Assembly: GCA_033439765.1 (NCBI GenBank)
Contig: JAULSN010000001.1
Coordinates: forward strand, 6,634,001 to 6,698,000
Origin: Lasiosphaeria ovina
Lineage: Eukaryota; Ascomycota; Sordariomycetes; Sordariales; Lasiosphaeriaceae
DNA length: 64,000 nucleotides
Direction of reading: 5' to 3'
Shown: positions 24,457 to 32,932 of the stretch, piece after piece
Layout of the letters: every line of letters begins with the position of its first letter
How positions within the stretch are numbered: the first letter of the stretch is position 1
Notes under the pieces: model-generated
Databases searched by the model: none
What the model was told of the DNA's origin: nothing
What the model saw: the letters and a program-made list of their open reading frames with translations, nothing else
Made by a program: the position numbers and the translations under genes

Positions 24457-25343
24457 GGTCCGAGTTGAAGTGCTAATATTTAGATAATTTATTCAGAGCA
24501 GGCATAGAGTTAGTTGATTAATGCTTTGGTTGTGGCTGTCGAGGCTTCGCTGAGTCCTGACTGAAGGCCGTCGTTAGCTGGTCTCACTCTTGCATTTGAA
24601 ATTTGAAGAAGCGGTCTAGTCTATTGGCCCAAGTGGGAACCTCGTGCGGATGCTACTGCAATGTTACGCTCCTCCCCCTGCCCCCGCACCTTGACGATAA
24701 CTTCAGTCTAACTAACTCCTGACCCGAGGTGCCGTACCTGTTTTCCAGTGCGGTCTTTGTGGGGATTCATATGAAACACTAGAGAATAAGCCATTAACGC
24801 CAGAGTTGACTAACACGCAGGCATACGTTGTCAAAGAACTGGAATGCGGCAGTGACCATTGGGGCAATTCTTTGTTGAGCAAACGGCTCTACAACATCTC
24901 CTTTACGTTCTCCCGGACTACTCCGGGTTTCTTTCAATTGCGAGATATTATTTCCAACTCATCTTCTTCAGGCTCTGGGAATTCCAACACCAGCTCCCGA
25001 CCTAATCTTTCAATCGGTTGCTAACCCTGTATAATCCTCTCTCCATGTGGCCAGCCACAGAAAAACATGAGATAGATTGCCAGACAATAAAGCAAGCTGT
25101 CAGTGCTGACCTGCAGGAGCCACGGTAGACAATGGAGCGGTTCCGTAACAGCGCGCTTTCCGAGATTAGTTGAGAATAGGAAGCCATTTTCAACCGTATC
25201 CTATATAAACCACGCTCCAGTCTGCCTTCTGGACATTTTATTTTCTCCATCATCTTCCACACATCTTCACACCCTTCTTCCTTGTTCTGCTCTCAAAAGC
25301 GATTCCCACTCCAGACTCAGGTCACCAAACCGACGTTCACAAC
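24457..25343. other. Divergent intergenic region
   Basis: This 887-bp region separates the FAD oxidase (minus) from a small membrane-protein gene (plus). A TATATAA box at about 25203 lies 140 bp upstream of the latter's ATG, followed by a CT-rich leader (25235-25340), a usual fungal core-promoter layout. No other gene is seen. Confidence 0.65.
25202..25210 (+). promoter_or_regulatory. TATA box of the 25.3-kb membrane-protein gene
   Basis: TATATAA lies about 140 bp before the ATG at 25344 and is followed by pyrimidine-rich sequence where transcription could begin. Confidence 0.5.
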
Positions 25344-25778
25344 ATGGCTCATACACAGATGGTCCGTGATGTTCCGGGTGCGCCCCAGTGCCCTGATTAC
25401 AACTGGCACAATGGAATGGAGGACTGGCCGGCCCTGAATGGTATTATATGGTTAGTAGTGCTCGGAGTTGCGCTCCTAGCGTCTGTTACCTACTCTTGCA
25501 TTATATACAGGAAACTGGAGAAAAAGTACTCAATTTTGGCTCTCAAGAACCGTGATATGGAACTGGGACATATCCCTCTACCATCCGGCAATGCGGCTCC
25601 TCTCAACACCCCGTCCGTGGCTGTTAGTGCTCCCCCTTCTGCTTTGAAGAAGGATCGAGAGGTTGCTCGAGCTGATCACGTTGATGTTGCCTATGCTCCG
25701 CCTCAAAACTCCCAGGGCCAGTCCAGCAACAACGGTGGTCCCGTTGTTCATTTCGAGACTGAGTACCACAAGCTCTAG
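25344..25778 (+). CDS. Small single-pass membrane protein, unknown function
   Basis: 144 aa in one exon. The N-terminus (about 30 residues, two Trp, one Cys) is followed by one strong transmembrane segment at about 34-55 (IIWLVVLGVALLASVTYS). Next come a basic stop-transfer stretch (YRKLEKKY) and a Pro/Ser/Asn-rich tail. There is no cleavable signal peptide; topology is probably N-out/C-in. ATG context and a TATA box with CT-rich leader support expression. I do not recognise the family. It lies next to three tandem genes for small proteins with the same plan (short N-terminus, one membrane span, basic flank, polar tail), but its nucleotide flanks are not similar to theirs. Confidence 0.7.
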   Translation: MAHTQMVRDVPGAPQCPDYNWHNGMEDWPALNGIIWLVVLGVALLASVTYSCIIYRKLEKKYSILALKNRDMELGHIPLPSGNAAPLNTPSVAVSAPPSALKKDREVARADHVDVAYAPPQNSQGQSSNNGGPVVHFETEYHKL

Positions 25779-26563
25779 GCTCACAATATGCGACTAGCAT
25801 TTAACCTGGAGAGAAAAGACAAAAAAAGGGAGTAAAGGGGAGAAGAACAAAAAAGGAAGAGTGGAAGGTGAGAAGAATAAAATGTTTTTGAAAACTAAAG
25901 TCCGCATAATTGAGCCGCCCAAAATGTGTTTGTTGTTGTGATCTCATTGTAAATAAAATCTTGCTTTCTTTCCATCTCTGTACTGGGTTATTGTAGGAAT
26001 AACCGATCAATCAGAGTTACGGAGGCTGAGGCGGCTCGGCGGGCCGCATAGCCCTGATTGGTCAGTCAGGAAGAATAGTGGGCCTGGCCCGGACACACGG
26101 GTCATCTGCCCTAGCACGTGACCTTAGTGTGCACGGGCCATCCACCCTGTGGACAGCCCACTCCCCCAAAACCACCAAGCACCCTGTAACCCTACTGAAT
26201 AGAACAGAGATAAATGAACATACCACCAATCTCCCAACCACCCTTTCGCAACGGTTACTATAGTGACTATTATGAATGACCTTGTCATTCCAACAGTTAT
26301 AAATGGTTCATGGATTCCAGCTTTCGCTTCATCTATTGTATTTCTTAATTATGTAATAACCGATAGCTGTTAAATATTATGTTCAACTGAAGATAAATAA
26401 CCAACGTGCAGAGTTTCAATACAGTTCTAATGTCAAAACATGACTTGCTTCAAGATCGTACTGCCACAGCGGACGATTGTTTCACCCTGTTGACCACATG
26501 GCACAGGCTACATTGGACCAAGATCATCCAGACACCGGCATCAGGCCATCTCTGGAACAACAT
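25779..26563. other. Intergenic, AT-rich
   Basis: 3' flank of the small membrane-protein gene, with AATAAA-like words near 25879 and 25953. An AT-rich stretch follows to 26420. No gene is evident. Similarity to the tandem units begins near 26564. Confidence 0.6.
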
Positions 26564-27694
26564 GACCTCTCCGACAAATCCCTGACTATTTGCCTGTAAC
26601 AGAGACAAGTCCCACTGCAGCAGACTTTTATGTTTGCCGCCCGTCTTCGTCCACAAGGCCCCCCCCCCCCAAACAAGATAATTACCGCGCCTAAATCCCT
26701 AGAAAAGGGACTCTAAAAAACTGCGTGCGCCTATTTCTGACTTACCATCTTCATCGACATTAGTCACCGATGGAGTAAATAGCCGCTCCATCTGCTATAG
26801 CAAAGAAGACAACATCCAGTAGCATCATTTCACTGCCAGCAAGCACGCCAACACTCGGAACCAACTACCTCCTATTCACACAACCCGCCGAGACGGACTC
26901 CCCGGGCCAAGAGCAAAAGAGGCAAAATGATTAGCCCTCGGCGTACAACCCCAGGTGGCCCAGAAGAACAACACAGTGCAGAGATCTTCCGTTACGCCTG
27001 GGCCGCCGGGCTTGCGCTCATTATCGTCGGCTTCCTTGCATTGGTCGGGTGCGCCAAATGGAGAGACAACCGCCGCTGTGAAAACGAGGAGCGCCTTCAG
27101 GCTGAGGCTGCCGCCGCTGCCGCCCGTTATGGCGACCCGAACTACCACGGCACCTACCACTCGCCGGCGTACCCACAATCCGCGTACGCGCCGAATGACT
27201 GGAAACAATGGCAGTAGTTGGTTTGCGGCGCGGCGCGGTGTTACTACCTAGGTTGCTGTCTGGGTGAGACGGTATGTTCAGCATGTATATAGTGTGAAAC
27301 GTGAGGTGCGGATTTAAGCTGATGAGAAAAAAAAAAGCCATAATATCAACGCAGCGAGAAGGAACGAGCAATTGCGTTTGACGGGGTCTTGCGTTATTGT
27401 TGACGGACTTACACCGTGACTTATATGGCAAGGACATGGCTACAACACAGGCACCCGACGGCGCCAGGTAGTATATCAATACTGTGATAAGCTACCGCTA
27501 AACCAGCAGACAAAACAGGCGCCTATTGCCTAGAGGTCTGGGTAGCGGTACTTGTATGAGCTGTAGGCTTTAGGCTATCCCAGCACATCATACCAATGTC
27601 ACGTATACGCCCTGCAATCCCTGACAATTGCTCCCCTGGTGACAGTATGTAGGCTTTGCCCACTCACGGGGCTACGTGCAGGTCGCGACGGTGT
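26564..27694 (+). repeat. Tandem unit A of a triplicated ~1.2-kb segment
   Basis: Landmarks shared with units B and C occur in the same order: GACCTCTCCGACA (26564), TTCGTCCACAAG (26646), an AACATCCAG leader block, the start codon (26927), a stop with TAGTTGG (27215), AAAAAGCCATAATATCAAC (27332), GGCGCCAGGTAGTATATCAA (27460) and CTGTAGGCTTTAGGCTATCC (27561). The landmark spacing to unit B is 1.1-1.2 kb. Confidence 0.85.
26927..27217 (+). CDS. Small single-pass membrane protein, tandem copy A
   Basis: 96 aa, single exon, ATG preceded by GAGGCAAA as in copies B and C. One transmembrane segment at about 28-45 (AAGLALIIVGFLALVGCA) is followed by KWRDNRR, an Ala-rich helix and a Tyr/Pro/Gln-rich tail (NYHGTYHSPAYPQSAYAP). 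Arg-rich residues before the membrane segment make topology uncertain. The function is unknown. The stop sits in a conserved TAGTTGG context shared by all three units, which confirms the frame end. The protein is hardly alignable with those of units B and C beyond the membrane-span plan, although the flanking DNA is clearly homologous. Confidence 0.72.
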   Translation: MISPRRTTPGGPEEQHSAEIFRYAWAAGLALIIVGFLALVGCAKWRDNRRCENEERLQAEAAAAAARYGDPNYHGTYHSPAYPQSAYAPNDWKQWQ

Positions 27695-28894
27695 GACCTC
27701 TCCGACACATGCCTAACTGCCGTCCTTCTTCGTCCACAAGACCTCCCTCCTGAAACAAGACACCAACCCAATCCGTTAAAATGGACTTGGAAATCTGCAA
27801 GCACCTATTTGTAACTTACTTTCTTCATCGACAGAAATCGCCGAGGAAGTGAATAGTAGGACTATCTAACCTAGACTCGACTATACCGAAAAAGATATAT
27901 CTAGCGGAAACGACAACCTCCAACATCCAGCACTACCATTCCACCGCCAGCAAACAAGCCAAAGGTCAGCACTACCTCCCTGCTTACACAGCCCACCGAT
28001 ACGGACTCCCAAACCAAGAATAAACAAACCCCCCTCCCTCCCAAAAGAGAAAAAAGCAAAATGGAGCTTCCCCCAGCACGATCCTTGGCATTTGTTTCTT
28101 CGGCATATTTACGCTCTTTCTCATAGTCACTATCATGTCTCTGACTAGTTGGTTTGGAGGTAAACACGCAGCTAAACGTAGCGCCGAACGCCAAAAGAAA
28201 AAGAAGCAGGAGTTGGAGGCAAAGGAGGCAAACGACCGGGCCGCCAACGCCCCTTACAACCCCGATCCCTACCCCAACGGCTCCCAACCGCCGCAGGCCC
28301 TACCAACTTCGCGTGTGCGCCAGGTCTGGTTACAACCGAAGTAGTTGGGCCGCCAGCCAAGCGTCCAGCTTGTTGGTGACCGAGGGGGCGACATGTAAGT
28401 ACCTACATATCTACCTAGGTGCTTTACCTACCTACGCGTTGAGAAGAGCCTAGTTGCGGATATAATATAAGCTGACGAGAAAAAAGCCATAAATATCAAC
28501 GAATATATCGAGAAGGAGCGACGAGTAACGGCATTAGCGGGATACCGGGCTTAGTCTAGGATGGGAACATGGTGGGCGTTGGATGGGGTCTTACGTTGAC
28601 GGACTTGCACCGCGACATTTGCAGGTACGCGGCCGGGCACGGAATAGGGCAAAACAAAAAATAGGCACTCACTCGACGGTGGCGCCAGGGGCCATAGGGA
28701 GTATATCAATACTATCGTAAGCTACCGCTGCACCAATAGACAAAACAGACGCCTATTACCTGGAGGTCTGGGCATCAGTATTGCTGTAGGCTTTGGGCTA
28801 TCCCAGCACAGTCTACCAATGCTACGAATATATACTTCATTTCCTGGCAATTGCTCTCCTGGTGATAGCAGGTAGGCTTTGGCCACTCACGGGG
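27695..28894 (+). repeat. Tandem unit B of the triplicated segment
   Basis: The same landmarks appear as in unit A: GACCTCTCCGACA (27695), TTCGTCCACAAG (27729), the CAACCTCCAACATCCAG leader block (27913), ATG (28061), TAGTTGGGCCGCC (28342), AAAAAGCCATAAATATCAAC (28481), GGCGCCAGG and AGTATATCAATACT (28682-28713), and GCTGTAGGCTTTGGGCTATC (28783). The leader is long and nearly colinear with that of unit C. Confidence 0.85.
28061..28344 (+). pseudogene. Tandem copy B, frame-disrupted membrane-protein gene
   Basis: The ATG at the homologous start position opens a frame that stops after about 21 codons. The membrane segment (ILGICFFGIFTLFLIVTIMS) lies in another frame, which continues to the conserved TAG at 28342. 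Aligning on the shared TTCGGCATA shows that copy B is one base shorter than copy C between start and membrane segment (offset 39 versus 40), so a single-base deletion explains the break. Translation from the internal ATG at 28135 would give a 69-aa soluble Lys-rich protein (WFGGKHAAKRSAERQKKKKQ) lacking the membrane span. It is most likely a pseudogene, but a sequencing error in this single base would make it an intact gene. Confidence 0.65.
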
Positions 28895-30005
28895 CTACCC
28901 TCTCGCCACATCCCTAACTATCTACCTGTTACAGAAACCAGTCCTATGGCTTTCACACCTGCCGTCATTCGTCCACAAGATCTCCCCCCTGAAACAAGAT
29001 ACCGGCCCAATCCCTTTAAAAATGCACCTGGAAATATACAAGTACTTATTTCCCAGCTCACTACCTTCATCGATAGAAACCACCGAGGAAGTGAAAAGTA
29101 GCACTATACGGTCCAGACTCGACTATACCGGAAGAGATACGGAGAGGGACAACCTCCAACATCCAGCAACATCATCTTCACCGCCAGCAAGCAAACCAAA
29201 GCTCAGAACTACCTACCTGCCCACACAACCCGCCGACACGGACTCCTCAACCAAGAGCAAACAGACCCCACCCTTCCCTCCCTCCCAAACAAAGAGGCAA
29301 AATGGGCCTTAACAGCGGCGAGATTGCCGTTGGTGTCATGTTCGGCATAATAGGGGTTATTCTCCTCGTCTGGTATCTGTATCGCAAATATGGAGGCGAA
29401 GCCAGAGCCAGGCGCCGCACGAAAAAAGAGGTGTCGGGCCTAGTAGGCGCCAGCAACCCTTGGAGCGACCAGATCGACCAGGGCACCTCCCGCCACTTGC
29501 CGCGGGCCCCACGGTCTGTGCAGATGCGCGACGGCCGGAATCAGCGGCAGTACCGGTAGTTGGGTCGCCGGCCAGGGGGGGATCGTCCAGGGAGGGATGG
29601 GTGGCTTGTGGCGGTGATGTCCCAGGGGGGCGACATGTAAGTGCCGACATATCTACCCACCTGCCTCCCTACGCTTGAGAAACAAGATGTGTATATGAGC
29701 TGAAGAAGGGAAAAAAAGCCATAGACATCAACTCTTGAGAAGGGGCGACAAGTAAAAGGCATTAACGGGACACTGGACTTAGTCTAAGACGGGAACATAC
29801 ATGGTGGGCGTTTGTTTGATGGGGTCTTGCGTTGTCAGACCTACCGCGACTTATATGCAGACGCGGGACAGGACATGGTGTGGCATGGCTAGAACACAGG
29901 CATTCCAGCTGCGCCAGGAGCCACAGGTCGTATATAAATACTACGTACATGCACCGCATTTCCTTCCTTCCTTCCAAGTCCTCTCCTGGCGACAGCAGAC
30001 TTGGC
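28895..30005 (+). repeat. Tandem unit C of the triplicated segment, 3' truncated
   Basis: Landmarks are a weak CTCTCGCCACA (28903), ATTCGTCCACAAG (28967), the CAACCTCCAACATCCAG block (29151), ATG (29302), TAGTTGGGTCGCC (29557), AAAAAAAGCCATAGACATC (29711) and GCGCCAGGAGCCACAGGTCG (29911). Similarity ends close to the nitrilase-family gene, so the GCTGTAGGCTTT landmark of units A and B is missing here. Confidence 0.8.
29302..29559 (+). CDS. Small single-pass membrane protein, tandem copy C
   Basis: 85 aa, single exon. A short N-terminus (MGLNSGEI) leads into a transmembrane segment at about 9-28 (AVGVMFGIIGVILLVWYLY). A highly basic flank (RKYGGEARARRRTKK) predicts a cytosolic C-terminus by the positive-inside rule. 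The tail is polar. Start and stop lie at positions homologous to copies A and B. The function is unknown. Confidence 0.72.
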   Translation: MGLNSGEIAVGVMFGIIGVILLVWYLYRKYGGEARARRRTKKEVSGLVGASNPWSDQIDQGTSRHLPRAPRSVQMRDGRNQRQYR

Positions 30006-30008
30006 CAC

Positions 30009-31160
30009 TCACGCCACAGCATCAGCCTCCACCCCATCCTTGTCCTTGTACAGGGTATACCCGTAGTGCCAGCCGGGGCCGTGCAGGTCACTCCGGATCT
30101 TATACCAGTCCTCTGCGACACGAAGAACATCCAAGTCGACCTCCACAGCACGCATCTCCTCCGTATTAACCCCGGCCACCGCACCGCCCACGGGTCCCAC
30201 AATAGGCATGGCGACTTGGCTCAGACCGCCCGAATTACAAAACGCCACGGCGCACGTGTTCTCACACGCGCGGGCGACGACGGCGGCTTCGAGGAAGACG
30301 CGCTCGCTGGCCGGGTTGAGCGCGCGCATGGGGCCGCTGGTGTCGTGCATGGTCCACCACGAGACGACGACGACCAAGTCGGCGCCGTCGGCCACGAGCG
30401 CGCGGAACGCCTCGGGGAAGCTCAGGTCCCAGCACACGAGCAGGCCGGCCCGCACAGAAGTGCCGTCGGCGCGGCGCAGCGGCGTGTCGAAGGCGCGGTG
30501 CGGCGCGGCGTAGCCGGCCGTCAGGTGCGGGCGCTCGGCGTGCCACAGGTTCTTCTTCTGGTAGGACCCCGCGATGGCGCCCGTGCCCGCGCTGATCCAG
30601 TACGCCATGTTCCACAGCTCGACGGGCGTGCCGTCGGGCAGCTTGACGACGACGCTGCTGCCGCCGCCCCGGCCCTCCTCGTCGGCGGCCGGGTCTTCTG
30701 CCCTGGGCGGGTTGGGCATGCAGATGGTGCCGGGCACGATGTTGATGTTGAGCTCCGTGGCCAGCGCCTGGTACCGCGCCAGATAGGCGGCCGACTCGGC
30801 CGACGCCGAGACAAAGTCTGGGTGCTCGGGACACCAAGACGTCAGGTGGTATTCCGGCAGCAGCGCGAGGTCGGCGCCCTGTGCGGCCGCTTTGCGGACG
30901 TACGACTCGGCCTTGCTAAAGTTGCCTTTGACGTCGATATCCTGATGCCGGTTGGGGATGTCAGTTTTATGCCCGAACTAAGGACGGGGGTGGAAATATG
31001 GCCACAGTCGAGATAACAAAGCATTATACGGGCTGTGCTCGAGGTGGACGGCAAACACAACAGCGCCGTCATCATGGCTCGTCCCGATGGCGGTCCAATG
31101 ACATCATTGACTAACCTTTGGCTGGACCTGTATGAGAGCGATCTTGTAGTTTGGAGCCAT
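30009..31160 (-). CDS. Nitrilase-superfamily carbon-nitrogen hydrolase
   Basis: 325 aa, two exons: 31160-31116 (ATG, MAPNYKIALIQVQPK, donor GTTAGT) and 30941-30009 (acceptor ATCAG). The Glu-Lys-Cys catalytic triad is visible: Glu45 in LLPEYHL, Lys144 in YQKKNLW and Cys185 in VCWDLSFPEAFR. The enzyme hydrolyses a nitrile or, more often in this superfamily, an amide or N-carbamoyl bond; I cannot assign the branch. An acidic/Gly insertion (EDPAADEEGRGGG) lies after ICMPNPPR. No targeting signal is seen. The unspliced reading starting near 30737 would omit the catalytic Glu, so the spliced model is preferred. Its 3' end abuts tandem unit C. Confidence 0.92.
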
Positions 31161-31698
31161 GATGTATTGCACAAACGCCGTTCTGTTTGGTGAGACAAAG
31201 ACAAAAAGAGAGACCCAGAACGCAGCTCTAGAAGTTAGATGCGAGACGGCCGTGTTTATGAGTCTGGAAGCAGGGAAGCGACGATGTCCGACGAGGCTGG
31301 CTACTTGTTGGAGCTCTTTCTCAGCAACGCAAGCAACCCCGCTCAACAGAGTGGGCCGCAAAGGAAGCGGCGCTGTCATGTCTCACGGCGTTGGTGGACG
31401 GAATTAACATCGGACAAGGGGGGCGTTGGTGAGGCAGAATAACCAAAACAAGGCTTTTTGCATTTGGGGAGCCGCAGCAACGCTTCGTTATCCATTGTAT
31501 TCTGTAATACATCTTGTTATTTCGTGACCTCGTCTCGGGCACTGCAATGCGGATTTTCCTACTACATCCCGTGTTGCTCAGAAAGTAGAACCATCTATTC
31601 GGATCTAGTGTCTCTCGGTCATGCTCGCTTGCAACTAACCTGCTAACCCATTCCCAGCATAACGCCGCGCCCTCATCCTGTGTTCCATTCTCGAATCT
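31161..31698. other. Short intergenic region
   Basis: This 538-bp region holds the promoter of the nitrilase-family gene and the 3' UTR of AHA1. No further gene is seen. Confidence 0.65.
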
Positions 31699-32932
31699 CT
31701 AAAGAATAGATCCGAAGCTGACGGCAAGAGTTAGCGTCTCCTGAGAAGGGCCATTTTGTGTGACAGAGACAGACAGCACTCACCCAAATGTCTGCTTGAT
31801 GCTCCGGACGTAGTACTCCAGCCAGTTCCTCTTGGTGACGTCCTCTTGGCCGACAGGGACGCCGGTCCACTCGACGCGCATGACGGTGACGCTGTCCACG
31901 TCGTTCTGGTCAAACTCGATCTTCAGCTTCGAGTAGTGGCCCTGCGGCCACTGGTTTAGGCGCCAGCTCTGTACAATCTTGGTCGGCTCCGACAGCTCCA
32001 GGTATTCTCCCGAGACGTTGCCCCCAAACAGCTCGAACTTGCCGCCCTGCTTTGCCCCCTCGAACACCTTTGGCGGCGCGCGGGTGAAGGCTGCAATCCG
32101 CTGCGGGTCCGTAAACGTCTGGTACAGCTCGGCTGCCGTCGTGCGGAACTCCTCGTTGTCTGTCACCGTCGTGGTGTTCACAATGCTGCCGCTGTTGGTT
32201 TGCGTAGCGGGCGTCGGCGCCTTCGCCGACGACGTCGGGGCGTGGAGTTTGGGAGTAGAGAAGCCGCTCGATGGGTTGGACCCCGGCGCGTGCTGGATGT
32301 CCTTGCCGTGCTCGGCCACGAGGGCCGGCATGAGCTTCAGGAACTGGCTCCGGAGCTGCGGGACAATCTTGGAGCGGACTAGGTCCTTGACAGGCTGTTT
32401 CTCCTTGGCATCCGAGTAGATGTCGATCTCGAACTGGAGTGGGCAATGCCTTTAGCTCCATGCTTCACGGTAGAACATCAACACGGCACATGCTGGAACC
32501 TTACCACAAACTCATCCTCGCTCAGCTCGTGCGAGAGCTCGGGCACGGTGATGGTTCCCGACACTTCGGACTCGTCGGCAGTGGAGCCTACAGACCATAC
32601 GAGCAGAGTTTTAGCCTCGAGCTTCATTTACACGCAACGGAATTTGGGATCTCGCGGTGCGCAGGGAAGACAAGGGACAAGGCAGCTTCTATTCTACGGA
32701 AATACGTACCTGTGTACTCCAAGGTTAATTTGACATCAAAAATCGTAATGACCTTGCCCTTCCTCTGCGCCACGTCGACATCCCCGTCCATGCTGATGAC
32801 CTTGGAAATCTTGGCAGCCACATCTCCATCCTTGGCCTCAATGGTCGTCAGGTTATCACTAAGCCATTGCTTTGCCCACTCCGAGGCGTCCTTGTTGACC
32901 CAATGCCAGTTGTTCGGGTTGTGCAACACCAT
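31699..32932 (-). CDS. AHA1: Aha1, activator of Hsp90 ATPase (four exons)
   Basis: A 324-aa cytosolic co-chaperone that binds Hsp90 and stimulates its ATPase. The N-terminal Aha1_N domain starts NNWHWVNKDASEWAKQWL. The linker is Ser/Thr/Pro-rich (about 165-200). The C-terminal AHSA1/SRPBCC domain contains RIAAFTRAPPKVFEG and NWLEYYVRSIKQTF. Exons are 32932-32710, 32587-32505, 32433-31784 and a 19-nt last exon at 31717-31699. Donors are GTACGT, GTAAGG and GTGAGT. Without the last splice the protein would stop at TFG; with it the C-terminus becomes TFGFGSIL, the expected family ending, and branch GCTAAC supports the intron. Confidence 0.96.
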
